Below, in pieces: positions 53,275 to 64,000 of a stretch of 64,000 bases of DNA; the first letter of the stretch is position 1, and each line of letters starts with the position of its first letter. The DNA lies in assembly GCA_047967505.1 (NCBI GenBank), contig CM106538.1; one strand, 5' to 3'. The notes beneath the pieces are model-generated. The model saw nothing but the letters and a program-made list of their open reading frames with translations, did no database searches and was not told where the DNA came from. The translations under genes were made by a program, and so were the position numbers. This stretch comes from Dipteris shenzhenensis. Its lineage: Eukaryota > Polypodiophyta > Polypodiopsida > Gleicheniales.

Positions 53275-53915
53275 CAGCATGGATTGGACTCCCTATGAGG
53301 TAGCTTTCGATAAGAAGTTCAAGTCCCTTCTCACTAGGACATCCAAGAAGGTATACGAAGCTGATCACATCACAAGACCTATGAGTAGATCACGTAGTCT
53401 TCAGTAAAAGACCACATTGCCAAAGCCCAAGATACGTATAGAATACAAGCCAACAAGCACAGATGTGACGTAACTTATAAGGAAGGGCAGTGTGTTTCTC
53501 TGTGGATCATGAAGAAACATCTCAAGAAGATTGGAAGGAAGTGCTTGAAGATTTCTCATCAAAGTTTGGGACCCTTTTGAATCATCAAGGTGGTGAATGA
53601 TGTGGCCATGAATGAAGTTACAGTTATTTTTGAATGATGTGGCCATGAAGTTGCAATTACCTTCGACATGGACCATGCACCTCTAAGTATTTCATGGGTC
53701 CTAGCTCAAACCATATGTGGGTCTAGTACTAACCATAGTACCACATGTGGAGCAGCCTGAAGTTGTTGATGAGGCCGAGATCATGGAACTAGAGCAGATT
53801 TTACTTCATCAGTTTAGAAGAGAAACATGCAATCAACAACGTTTGTATGCAATCAAGTTCAAGCACAGGGCTCCCACGAAGCACCATAAATGGAGGAAGA
53901 TTTCTTCATAGGTCT
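53275..53915 (+). pseudogene. Gypsy integrase C-terminus and chromodomain-like tail
   Basis: MDWTPYEVAFDKKFKS (53280-53327) directly continues the integrase broken at 47646. Later frames give GPF and IIKVVNDVA (about 53568-53605), a degraded LKPYVG-like stretch and EVVDEAEIMELEQILLH with YAIKFKHRAP (about 53760-53880), the position of a chromodomain. Frameshifts near 53400 and 53600 break it, and a short tandem copy of AATGATGTGGCCATGAA (53596, 53635) lies within. Confidence 0.65.
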
Positions 53916-54119
53916 AGTAAGGATTCACCTCCTCTAGGTAGTCTAGTCTTCTTGTTTTGCAGTGAGGGTTTCATCCCCTTCATACAGTTATATTCAGCCC
54001 TTTGGGCATTCATTATTCAGTTGTATCTATTTTCTCTTCGGCGGAGGTCTACTACATTCTCTCCCTCTGATTCTCTCACTCACATCCACCGCATCACCTT
54101 GTGTATTGAGTGCATCATC

Positions 54120-55260
54120 TTATAGCTGCAGTTAGTATTGAGCAGGAGAGAGAGTGAGGATAATCTAGAGAAAAGGCCTCGCTCGTGTCTCCACTGATAA
54201 GCATATGACTAGAGCTCCTCGCATATAGCGCATAGAATGCTCTAATCCATCTGTCTAAGAAACCCAACCTCTGCATAGTGACCTCCAAGAAAGACCACTC
54301 CACCCTATCGTAAGGCTTCTCAAAATCCAAGAGAGGGATGGCCAAAGGATGTGACTCCTCCCTGGCCCAATCCATTGCCTCCTAGATCGTGAAAATGTTG
54401 TCCAGGATGCTGTGCTCCTGTACAAAGCCAAATTGTAAATCATGGATGATGTCAGTGAGATAAGGCCACAACCGCAAACTCAAGGCCTTAGTAAGGATCT
54501 TGTATGCAGTGTCAAGCAAGGTGATTGGTCTCCATTGTCAGATGTCTAACCTATCTCAGCCTTTTGGGATCAAACAAATCCACTCTCTACTTAGGGATTG
54601 AGGAAGGGAGCCCGTGTCGAAGATCTCTCGGAAGGCTGAGCAATAAGGAGTGGAAATGATCTCCCAGAAGTTATGAAAGAAGGACAGAGTCAAGCCATCT
54701 CTGCCAGGACACTTTTTGGTTGGAAGTGCCTTGAGGGCTTTCCAGAGCTCCTCATTCATGAAAGGCTCCTCCAGTTCTTTGCATAACTCATGCGAGACTA
54801 CTGGTTGAACATGGTCCCAAACCAACTCACGGACCACACTCAAGGTCAGCTGGAGTCACCCTCTTCTCCTGAAAGAGCTACTGTAGAAATATGTGGTTAG
54901 CTCTAGAATCTCCTGTGGATCAGTGTGCAAAATGCCTTGTGGATCCCATAATTGTTGTAACTACGTACTTGCCGATTGAGGTCTAGTGGTCTGAAAAAAC
55001 TAATTTGTCATTCTATCCCCCTGCTGTACCCAATGGGCCTGGGTGGAGTGGTAGCAAAACTCAACCCGCTAAACCTCCGTGTCATGGAGCTCAAGGCACA
55101 CACTCTCATATCTATCCCTAAGCCACTAGGATTATGGGTCATGTTCCCTGAGCCTCTCTATGGAGGCGAGGTCTCATCGCAGTGCATACTGGCACTCCTG
55201 AAGTGCCGTCCTTCGTCAAAGGGCATGACACTACAACTCCTCATGCTCCTCTGGATCGCA
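54120..55260 (-). pseudogene. LINE reverse transcriptase fragment
   Basis: On the minus strand, RDRYESVCLELHDTEV and HWVQQGDRMTN (about 55030-55140) form the linker ahead of RT. DPQEILELTTYFYSSSF and EELWKALKALPTKKCPGRDG follow (about 54930 and 54700). SREWICLIPKG, WRPITLLDTAYKILTKALSL, and LLDFEKPYDRVEWSFL (about 54285-54332) are RT motifs with the first catalytic Asp. The sequence stops at FSLDYPHSLS near 54125, before the Y/F-A-D-D motif. This is a non-LTR (LINE-type) relic with several stops. Confidence 0.8.
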
Positions 55261-56551
55261 TCTACCACCCAAGAATCCCAACCCTCATAGGGTACTATCA
55301 GCTCTCCTTGTATCCTTCTCATATTGCACTAATATTACCTTCCACTATTGGGTTGTGCAAAAATCATTATTTATTACGCAAATATGGCCTTCATTCGCCC
55401 ACTACCACTGCTGAAGTCCTTCATGACATTGTACAGGAGTATGGAGTGTAGCTCATTTCTCATCGACTTCGCTAAATTTCATGACGACGTGCAAGAACAC
55501 TCTTTAAAGTGGTGACAAGATTAGCATATCCTTTAGGTATACTCTTGAGGAGAATCTCTATAGCATTCATTGAAACTAGCGTCGTAAAGAGAAACTCTTC
55601 CATTGTCTAGTCTTCAAAACCTAAAACCCCGGGATCTTTGACACTTGTGTCGACATTGAACCGCTCCATCAGAATGATATATTGAAAGCTTACATAGCTG
55701 CTTTCTCGGGCCCATCGCTCTCAAATGTTTCTCTTGTGGAGCGGCAGAATGAAGATTATAGAAAATTACTCTTTATTCTACACAGGAAACGCTCACTGGT
55801 ATGCGGAGAAGAGGAGGATGTGGACTACAGTTTCACCCAATAAGGGTGGGGAACATTCTTTTTGTCTAGCATGCATCTGGCTGACTATGAGAGAGAGAGA
55901 AATGTGTTACATTTCAATTTAGAAAAGTAATTAAAAGGAATCACATATTGTCTTTGATAACAAAGTATGACTCAAATCGAGGTGAAATTTTCACTCTTTT
56001 TTTTTTGCAATTTTATTTCAAACTCCTATCCTCTCCTCTGATCTCCTCTCCTTCGAGTCAAAAGATGAAAGAACTTAGGTTGTCAGCAGACAATCGAATA
56101 AGCTGAAAGGATTAAGCATGTGGATGGCAGAGGAACTCAGAAAAGCTCAACTAAATACTAAGACTTTGGAGCTTGCAAAGGTAAAGGCGGCCAGAAAAGA
56201 AGGAAAATGGGCTATCTTTTGAGATGGCAAGGATTTGATTAGAGACTTCAAAGCCAAGAACAAAGACCCTCAGTCTATAACTGATGTATGATTTGCTTTT
56301 CGTTCTGTCTTATCTTCCTGTTCATCTTTTTTAGTTGAACAAGTTGTATATGCTGGAAGTAATATTAAACCCTCTTTTATTTGAATTTTTTTTTTTTTCA
56401 CTAGGCCTGCCAAAATAGGGTGTTAGATGAGGAAGAAGGGTGAAGATGCTGAGGTTGTTTTTCATGCTCTAGTTAAAGACCTCTTTTGAGGCTTTTTTGT
56501 GGTTTTGTAGGCTTTTGTCATATAAGATGTGCTATAGATTGCTGCACCATC
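55261..56551. other. Intergenic DNA between LINE and gypsy element
   Basis: No complete gene is seen. An open frame at about 55182-55451 (PSTIGLCKNHYLLRKYGL) carries no known motif. A coding-like stretch at 56118 is listed separately. T-runs occur at 56000 and 56388. Confidence 0.4.
56118..56289 (+). pseudogene. Short coding-like remnant, unknown
   Basis: The frame reads MAEELRKAQLNTKTLE, LAKVKAARKEGKWAIF, a TGA, then DGKDLIRDFKAKNKDPQSIT to a stop. Lys/Glu-rich composition and the continuation through the stop suggest an old exon. I do not recognise it. Confidence 0.25.
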
Positions 56552-56588
56552 AAAGCAAGATATATCAAAAAATATAATTTCCGTAACA
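56552..56588 (-). repeat. 37-bp stub of the 3' LTR
   Basis: TGTTACGGAAATTATATTTT on the minus strand at 56588 follows the polypurine tract. Identity with the 5' LTR ends after GATATATCTTGCTTT. The rest of the LTR was lost or replaced. Confidence 0.75.
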
Positions 56589-56615
56589 TCCCTCTTGCTT
56601 GGATTGCAACTGACC

Positions 56616-56984
56616 TTAGTTGCGTGTTTGATTATAGGAACTAATGAGGTTTGGAAAAGTTGGAAAGAACCACTCAGGCGTCCACTGAGCATCATCTCTT
56701 GGATGATTCTTAAATTTGAGCAAGTATTTAATATAGATATTTCCTTTTCGGGTCGAGGTTTGTTGATGATCAATAATGCATTCAGGCTCTAGAATTTCTT
56801 CTTCATCAACAATCAATGGAGCCTCTTCATAGACAGGATGAATAGGTAAAGGTCCTTTGAAGGGCTTTAAAAGGCTGATATGGAAAGCATTATGTATTTT
56901 CCAATTATCAGGTAATTCAAGCCTATAAGCTAGATCATTGATTTTCTGAATCACCTTGAATGGTCCATAAAAATGTGGGGACAT
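56616..56984 (-). pseudogene. Gypsy integrase C-terminus and chromodomain
   Basis: MSPHFYGPFKVIQKINDLAY and NAFHISLLKPFKGPLP are the GPY/F-type integrase end. ILEPECIIDHQQTSTRKGN and YIKYLLKFKNHPRDDAQW (56660-56730) form the chromodomain (Y-L-[LV]-K-[FW]-x(4)-[DE]-x-x-W). The domain should bind modified histone H3 and guide insertion. It ends before the polypurine tract. Confidence 0.85.
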
Positions 56985-57013
56985 CTTGATTACTAGCCAT
57001 TTCTCAACACTCT

Positions 57014-57970
57014 TTAATCTTCTTTTCTCAATCCGAAGAAGTACATAATCGCCTTCTTTAAAAGCATGTGTTTTCGTTTCTTATTAGCTTGTTTTGTGTA
57101 CTTCCCTTGAGCGATTGCAATGGCTTCTCGAACCTCTTTGAGAATATTTTGATAGTCATGGGTAAATGCATCTGCTGCTTCCACTCTATGGGTCAATTGT
57201 GTGATAGGAATAGGTAAAATCTTCCCATAGATAATCTCAAACGGTGCTCTTCCAGTTGCAGAATGGGGAGTATTATTATAAGCAAACTGTAAGAGATAAA
57301 TATATTTGTCCCAAGTCTTTGGTTGACTTCCCGCATAAGCTTTTATCATATCTAGAATAGTATTGTTTGTAACCTCAGTTTGTCTGTTCGATTCTAGATG
57401 AAATGCTGATGATAAGTCTAACTTAGTGCCTAGATTATGAAATAATGCAGTCCAGAAATTACTGCAAAACTTCGAATCTCGATCAGACACTATAATCTTT
57501 GGCAAGCCATGCTGAACAAAGATATGCTTGATGAATAAATGTGCAGCTTGCTGAGCTGTTAAAGTCTTCTTGCATGGGATGAAATAAGCTTGCTTACTAA
57601 AGCGATCTACTATCATCCAAATCATATCATTTTGATTCGTTGTAGTAGGAAAACCTGTTATGAAATCCATAGATATTTGTTCCCAAGGTTGCGTAGGAAT
57701 AGGCAAAGGCATTAGCAATCCTGGGGTCTTGCCTTTGTAACTCTTGATCTTCTGGCAAGTGATACATTCGGCTACAACCTTAGCCACATCTTTTCTTATA
57801 GTAGGCCAATGAAATTCTCTTGCTATCACTTGTAAAGTGGCAGTCACTCCCCTATGTCCCATATATGGTGGTTGGTGCATTTCCTCCATTACAATTTGTC
57901 TAAAGGGTCGAGTGATGCATAATTTCTTTTGATAAAAGAGGTATCCATCATTGCATGAATAGCCCAACAT
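57014..57970 (-). pseudogene. Gypsy integrase
   Basis: The zinc domain runs HQPPYMGHRGVTATLQVI to CITCQKIKS. The catalytic core has SMDFITGFPTTTNQNDMIW, FSKQAYFIPCKKTLTAQQA, IIVSDRDSKFCSNFWTALF and HLESNRQTEVTNNTILDMIK. The D, D and E positions are all present although neighbouring residues vary. Then come the PFEIIYG block and KRKHMLLKKA. The frame is open for 318 codons and shifts into the chromodomain frame near 57000. Confidence 0.85.
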
Positions 57971-57991
57971 AGGATTCCAATTGTTATTCTC

Positions 57992-59613
57992 TCATTTGTT
58001 CCATATATCGAAAAAGTCTGGATCCCCTTTAGAAGAATTCTTCATACCTTCAAAAGGCTGGGTCTCTACAGCAGTGATGTGATTAATACTTGGCTTTCTA
58101 CTAAGAGCATCAACAACTACATTCTCTTTTCCAGGTTGATACTGAATCATGGGCTGAAAACTCTGTATAAATGATGCCCACTTGATGTGCCTATCGGATA
58201 TAAGTGGCTGAGTCAACAAATGCTTGATACTTTGCTGATCGGTTTTGATAAGAAACTCAGATTCCATCAAATAATGTTTCCACATTCGTAAGGCAAGCAC
58301 AACAACAGTTAATTCTTTATCATATGTACTATAATTGTATTCCGCTGGTTTTAATTTTCGGCTCTCATATGCTATTGGATGTCCATCTTGCATAAGTACG
58401 GCTCCAATTCCATATCCACTAGCATCGATTACAACTACAAAGAATGGTCTAGAGAAATCGGGTAATGGCAACACAGGAGCTTGTGTGAGAGCTTCTTTTA
58501 AAGTTGTAAAAGATTTATCTTGATGCTCAGTCCATAAGAAATGCTTAGCTTTTCTACGAAGGTCTGTCAATGGATGTGCAATGTATGCGAAATTCTTAAC
58601 AAACTTTCTGTAAAAGCTACACAATCCCAAGAATGATCTCAATTCATGTAGATCTCGGGGTTTAGGACATGTGACTATGCACTCAATCTTCTTTGGATCT
58701 ACTCGAATCCCATCGATGGATACAATCTGACCCAAATACTCTATCTGATCTTGAAAGAAACTACTCTTTTTAGGATTTATGTACAATTGATTTTCTTTCA
58801 AGAGTGAAAAGACTAGCTTCAGATGTTCCTTATGCTCCTCAACATCTTTGCTAAACACCAAAATATCATCGAAAAATACTACCACACAATCTTGGTGTTT
58901 AAGAAAGATTTGTTTCATCATTCTATTAAAAGTAGCTAGAGCATTAGTTAGCCCAAAAGGCATAACTAGAAACTCATAACGTCCTGTTTGAGTTCTAAAG
59001 CAGTCTTGTATATATCCTCTTCTACCATACAAACTTGATGATAGCCAGATTTGAGATCTATCTTACTGAAGACCTTGGCCCCTTTCAATTTGTCCAAAAG
59101 ATCATCAATCCTAGGGATTGGATATTTGTTCTTCACTGTGATTTTGTTTAGTGCACGATAGTCTATGCACATTCGATAAGTTCCATTTTAATTGTATTTT
59201 GTTTTGGTAAAAGCAGCTTTAACCTTATAGTTAGATGGGAAAGACTCTAGGTTTAGCTTTGCTAAGGTTTTTTTCGAAATGAAATCATGTGTACTACCAT
59301 CATCATGCAAAATAACAACCTCTTTGCCATTAATGAAACCTTTCATCTTTAGAAGAGCATGACAATTATACTTACCTCCCTCTTGCTTTGTAAAAAGAAA
59401 GAAAAAAAAGGAAATCCTTTGACTAAAAGACCGCGTATCAATCTTCAAAGTTCGTGGATCAAGGAGGCATGTGTAGGATGATGGCGACGGTAGATATGCC
59501 CAATCATGGTCAGTCTTTTCACAGATACTGTTCCCCGTGATAGAGTCTGGCTGCCAGTGGAGATAGAGACCTGTAGGGGCGGCGCGCGATGACAACCTAC
59601 ACAGTGCACTCAA
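57992..59613 (-). pseudogene. Gypsy protease, RT and RNase H
   Basis: The frame from 59613 opens with unrelated residues and then reads protease: KGFINGKEVVILHDDGSTHD (59270-59345), with D-D-G-S in place of D-S-G. It passes within a few codons and a stop (59188) into RT ([20 protein letters not shown]), so the ~200-residue protease-RT linker is deleted. A frameshift near 59000 precedes [20 protein letters not shown] and VVVFFDDILVFSK, with both catalytic Asp present. RNase H has DASGYGIGAVLMQDGHPIAY and YDKELTVVVLALRMWKHYL. It is well preserved apart from these breaks. Confidence 0.85.
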
Positions 59614-59619
59614 TGCACT

Positions 59620-60269
59620 AGTCTCTTTTTTTTTAAATAACGTAAACAGCGCTAACGTGAAGTCTAACGACTTGGATGAATGAATTAAATGGCTCTACAA
59701 GGTCTGTCTCCCCAATGGCAGCTACTGAAGACTAGGCTTAGCGAAAGGCTCGTCCGCCAAGGGAGTTTTAATACATGCTTATGATAGGCGTCTGGATCCT
59801 ACGGAGATGGAAGCGTGACGCGTTGAAGACCACGAAACTTTTGGGTTTAGAAGCGGCTGCTAATCTTCGCTGTAGAAATCGAGGCATAAACTAAATATTA
59901 TAGGCCTTCGTTATTCATGAAGCCAAGGCAAGGCGAAAAACAGCTGTTTTGCGAGAGCGACTTGTGAGGTAGAGCCGCAGAGGAGTTGTCGAGCATTATT
60001 TGAACCGAGAGAAACAGAGTTGGATCAAATCTCAATATCAGATGACTCCATAGGCTCGAGCGTCAATGCAGATTAGCGCATGAAATGAGATGCACAATCA
60101 GGGGTGCAACTTCAAGTATTCCTCGGCAAGGCTTCTCTTTCCAAAGTGTCCTTTTTTAGTATTAAACTTAGCCATGTCGCAAACTTTGAGGTGAGCTCTT
60201 TTAAGACTCATCTGATTCTACTACTCTCCTGTCATAAATTTTCTTTTCTTTTCTCCACAAAAGCATGAC
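59620..60269 (-). other. Non-gag DNA in the gag position of the gypsy element
   Basis: Between PBS and protease, gypsy elements normally carry 1-1.5 kb of gag with a zinc knuckle. Here are about 650 bp, more GC-rich than the neighbours, without gag motifs or a long frame on either strand. Possible origins are captured host DNA or a later insertion with gag deletion. No source could be named. Confidence 0.45.
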
Positions 60270-60285
60270 CAAAGCTCTGATACCA
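60270..60285 (-). other. Primer binding site, initiator tRNA-Met type
   Basis: On the minus strand TGGTATCAGAGCTTTG starts at 60285, one base after the LTR end. Confidence 0.85.
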
Positions 60286-60286
60286 C

Positions 60287-61007
60287 TGAAACCAGAAGGT
60301 AATTTTTTTGACACAAATTCACCACTTAATCAATTGGAGAAGAAGAACACAATCACACTATGAGAGCGACAGCAGGCTGGGTACAATCTCCCCCCCTAGA
60401 TGAGTGGCTCACACTTCCTCATCTAGAGCATTTATGATATTTCATAAAAGCACCAAGGAGCCAAAATTATCCCTCTCATCCAAAAATGAGGGATTTGCTT
60501 TACATAGCCATCTTAGGTCCCAAAATGAATTATGTCCTCAACAAAATATATTGCTCAAACTTGCAATAATAAAACAAATACAAAATTGGCCCATGGCCAT
60601 ATATAATGCGTTGTGCGAAACCTCGATCGGTATCCTTGCACTAACTCCAATGCTCGCTATGAGTTCCATCACCTGTACTCAAGCCACCAATTACATTAGT
60701 TATTAACAATCGATCGAACGAATCATCAAATCCACAGATCCCAACATAGCCGTGCTCAAAGCACAATAATCAAGCAGAACACCAATAACACTAGTGACAT
60801 CAGTATTAACATGGAATCACCCACAATACCGACCATCTAGCATGGCAAAACACAAGCTAGTCAAGCGTCCCCAACTAACCACACAAAGTATCCACTAGGA
60901 CCCCCGTCGCGTCCGCTGCACTCCTATGTATTACTTTGCCATAGTCACACTTGACTAAAATAATAAAATCCAAAGCAAGATATATCAGAAAATATAATTT
61001 CCGTAAC
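60287..61007 (-). repeat. 5' LTR, 721 bp
   Basis: On the minus strand it begins TGTTACGGAAATTATATTTT at 61007 and ends GGTTTCA at 60287, one base before the PBS. Its first ~37 bases recur at 56588-56552, fixing the start. Confidence 0.8.
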
Positions 61008-64000
61008 ATTGAAGCACGAATTAAAGATATCCTTGAATGCATGTGATAGTCATGTTTTTTCTACCTAACCCCCTAGGACATATTACCATCCAATTCCCCT
61101 TTTTCCATTTCCTCTTCCTTATCCTCAAAATATAGACCTCAATCGTGCTAAGAGTTTCATTTTGACCCTTTTGATTTTCTTGTGAGAAATAAAATCTTGA
61201 TGCTTTATGAAATTGATATGTATTTCAATAGAACTAATGGATTAGAAACTACTTCCAATAAGTTTGATTTAAATGTGTTCCTTTAAAAGAGTTAAAAATT
61301 TTCATTAATTGACCTCAAATGTAATCTTCCTTAAAAACGTTTTGGGGGAGAGGGTATTGGAGGTGGATCTAGAGTGGAAAGGAAGAAGCTAAAATAACAA
61401 AGGTTAATATAAACTATGTTCTCCTTCAAGCTAAGATTTCTCCTTCCAAAACGAGTGAGTCTTTTATATAATTTCATAAGAGTTTCTAAACAAAAAACTT
61501 GATTCTAAAATTGCATAGATTCATAGAGAAGGGATCTCACAGGTGGTTTCTTGTAGTGCATCTAGTTGCATGCTTCTCAAGTCAAGGTAGTATCTAGCTA
61601 AAGATACCTTTTCCCAAGTGATTCCTCTAAAACTCAAATATATAAATTAGTCTTCTTGATCCCTTTCTTAATGGCCTTGGCAACCACTGGCAAGTTTTCC
61701 CTTGTGACTCCTACCCTAGTTTCTAATTATGTATGTTTTAATGCAAGACTCACAATAAAACTCATGGGTATACATTCCATAATATACCATAGAACCTTTT
61801 CCTACTTACTCACTATAGATGATAGAACACAAAACTTAAAGAAAGGTGAATAGATAATCAAAAACAAGAAAAATGTAAGATACTATGCTCACATACAACA
61901 AATACCTACTCGTCTATATCCATCCATGGTGCCAAGATGCCATGGGCACCTTTTCCTATTCAATCACTATATATGATGGAATACAAAATGTAAAGAAAGG
62001 TGAATAGATAGAGTAAAAAAAAAGAGAGAGAAGATATGACAATCACACAAAAAGGCGATAACAAAACAAGTTTTCCAGTGATACTATGGAGCAAGATTAT
62101 AAAGACTAAAAATAGCTCAATGTTGATTTTTAGGTGTGAGAATAGCTACTCCTTTGTATCCATCCATGATACAATAAAGGGTTCTCTCTAAGCCGCCGCT
62201 CACAAATATGTCCTTATATGGATAACATAAATAAACACGTCTTATTCTCAATTTTCTACTTTGAGCAAGCAGATAAAGCCTTCCAGTCCAAAATTCTCAA
62301 CAACTTACAAGTCCCAAGAGCCAGAATACTATTAGCCTAGTCCAAGGCGTAACTAGCTATGCCTTTGTGTGTGTTCTGCAAGCTTGTGATGCAACACTCT
62401 CTAATGGAGATGAACTAATCTTTTGCAAACCCCTTTCCTAGGATGTCACCACACAAGACTTGTTGTATCTAGCTAATAGACCATGTACCACAGGTTGGAT
62501 ACCACATGGCTTCTACTGAGTGAATAATTCAACTTCAAAATAGTGCACTACATAGTACCACATGCCACGGTTGATGATAGGAGAAGAGCCAGTGGGATTA
62601 TAAGATTGCTTGCCAAATGTTGCATTGTTCCAAAGTCTATAGCAATTTGATATACAAAATAAAGGATAGGATGCAACATGGATGCATGGGATTCAACTAT
62701 CAAAAACCTAGACAGACAAATCATACAACATTAAAATAAATTCTTGCAACAAATGTCAGAACTATTTGCTAGTATAGCATTAGAATTGTGGCAACATGAA
62801 ATCGAGAGTCAAATGACCCCATCACTCCAAACAAAATTGTAGCAAGTACAGAAAGATATTCTAGGGCTCAAAGCAAGCATGATAGAGTAAAAACAACAAA
62901 CCCTTATGCACGATGTTCCAGAAGAAAGCATAAAAAATCCAATGAGTGACCCCTACAATAGAATCAACTGCAACTCTTAGATGCATTGAAGAGAAAAGAA
63001 AAGGTAGAAGTTTCATTCTACCAATTGCAACTCTCATACAATAATCATTAAAAAGAACTAATGCCATTCCACGAAATATTGTTTAAGAGAGAATAGATGC
63101 AAACTAAGAAAAGAACCATAGAGTTGCAGAAAATCCTCAAAGACTGTAGAGACCAAGAGTAAGAACTAGAGCAAGAATGTAAAGCATCAAATGAATAGAA
63201 TGCCAACAAGGAAATGTATACTCAAGCCTAGTAGATGATCAATTGCTCGCGCACACCAAAATAGCTCAACAATTCAAAAGTCTAAACTTACTTACACGTC
63301 CACATACAATAAGTACATGGAGAAAGGTTATGGACATCCCCATGGCCACCCTTGCCTCATCTCCCTCTGCAAGAATTGATTGAACACTAGCTTTCGTGTA
63401 CATATCAATTATTCAACACTTAATAACACTAATATTTGTGGTTGAGGTGTCTTTGGCGTCTCAGCTATCAAGCCTGTGTCGATTGTTGCCTTGTAGTGCT
63501 TAAGCTCCATAGAATTTTTCTACACTATCCAAAAAGCTGTGTCAACGATCTCCTCAAATGGATAAACACATGGCCATTCAATTTATACGACGTGTTAAAA
63601 GAGGTGACTTGTAGACTGAGCATCTATTTTGTCATTTGGATTGAGCCTGAGTTGGGGTAGATGATGCTGATTAATTGCTGGGGAGACTTCCACAATATGA
63701 CAATATTCTTGAGGGTTGGAGCAAGGTTGTCACCCATTTGTGAGGCATGTTGTCCTAATTCTCATATAATGTACCTTGGATTGTACATTCCATCTTTGAG
63801 TATCTATGAATTTTTGGCCAATTGGGACGTGCTGCCCATGTTAACTTGGGTATTGTTGCATTCCACCTGTGTCGACACAGTACTACATCAAATTTGGGAT
63901 GAGTTCTAAAGCAAGCCGATGCTATGAGGTACTCTATAATGTATTCATTTTTTGTCTCCTCCATTTGGGTTGTGTCTTCAATTTGTTCCTAATAGCTTCA
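61008..64000. other. 3 kb AT-rich DNA without a recognisable gene
   Basis: Short frames on both strands have no domain signature. No RNA gene was recognised. An open frame at 63661-63909 (82 codons) is hydrophobic and cysteine-rich without known motif. The only structure is the imperfect repeat listed at 61791. Confidence 0.45.
61791..62180. repeat. Imperfect direct repeat, ~160-240 bp spacing
   Basis: CCTTTTCCTA...CACTATA-ATGATRGAA...AAAGAAAGGTGAATAGATA occurs at about 61796-61856 and 61950-62013. CTACTC-TNTATCCATCCATG occurs at 61907-61931 and 62146-62170. Two diverged copies of an unidentified unit. Confidence 0.65.

Larger units (their letters stand above)
46156..53915 (+). mobile_element. 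Ty3/gypsy element, 5'-truncated and split by a copia insertion
   Basis: RT end, RNase H and integrase (46156-47646) continue after the copia element as integrase C-terminus and chromodomain-like tail (53275-53915). The left end begins abruptly inside RT at the Helitron border. No LTR was identified. The reading frame of the integrase is the same on both sides if the copia element and one target duplication are discounted, which confirms nesting. Confidence 0.8.
56552..61007 (-). mobile_element. Ty3/gypsy element without gag, 3' LTR cut short
   Basis: On the minus strand: 5' LTR (61007-60287), PBS (60285), 650 bp of unrelated DNA, a short protease, RT, RNase H, integrase and chromodomain. A purine tract (GCAAGAGGGA) then precedes a 37-bp stub of the 3' LTR (56588-56552). 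The stub matches the start of the 5' LTR at nearly all positions and then diverges. Gag is missing. The order is Ty3/gypsy. Frameshifts and a stop make it inactive. Confidence 0.85.

Overview
This window looks like repeat-rich, gene-poor nuclear DNA from a land plant, probably a non-seed vascular plant such as a fern. Two observations support this. There are two long, apparently intronless PLS-class pentatricopeptide-repeat (PPR) genes built from near-perfect P-L-S triplets. Around them lie decayed Ty3/gypsy and Ty1/copia retrotransposons, LINE fragments and a Helitron. No rRNA, tRNA, CRISPR or bacterial-type operon was seen. The organism call is inference from protein style only.

Layout. 1-5008: 3' half of a Ty3/gypsy chromovirus with its 3' LTR. 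5005-9960: fragments of another gypsy element and two copia elements. 9961-21897: AT-rich DNA with a LINE tail (15.6-16.3 kb), microsatellites, palindromes and short tandem duplications. 21898-25345 (-): a small unknown ORF, then a 933-aa PPR gene that ends after the E domain, with a hairpin, paired CCAAT boxes and paired G-boxes upstream. 27704-30690: a copia element whose integrase region is inverted in place. 34195-37497 (+): a second PPR gene of the DYW class, interrupted by a stop directly after the HSE zinc/catalytic motif. 38-42 kb: coding-like remnants, a hairpin-bearing repeat array and a protein-kinase-like fragment. 42355-46155 (-): a decayed Helitron with Rep and PIF1-like helicase. 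46156-53915: a gypsy element split by the best-preserved element here, a 5.6-kb copia with about 170-bp LTRs. 54120-55260 (-): LINE reverse transcriptase. 56552-61007 (-): a gypsy element whose gag is missing and replaced by unrelated DNA. 61008-64000: AT-rich DNA without a recognisable gene.

Function. The only plausible host genes are the two PPR genes. PLS-class PPR proteins bind organellar RNA base by base and specify C-to-U (or, in some lineages, U-to-C) editing. One copy lacks a DYW deaminase and the other has a truncated one, so neither looks like a complete self-sufficient editor. Everything else is mobile-element sequence in various stages of decay. Many nonsense codons have the form expected from C-to-T transitions, which fits methylation-driven decay. 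I saw no convincing wholly new system. The best leads are the stop-interrupted DYW domain with a non-canonical C-terminus, the in-place inversion, the Helitron with its tyrosine segment lost, and the gypsy element with foreign DNA in place of gag.
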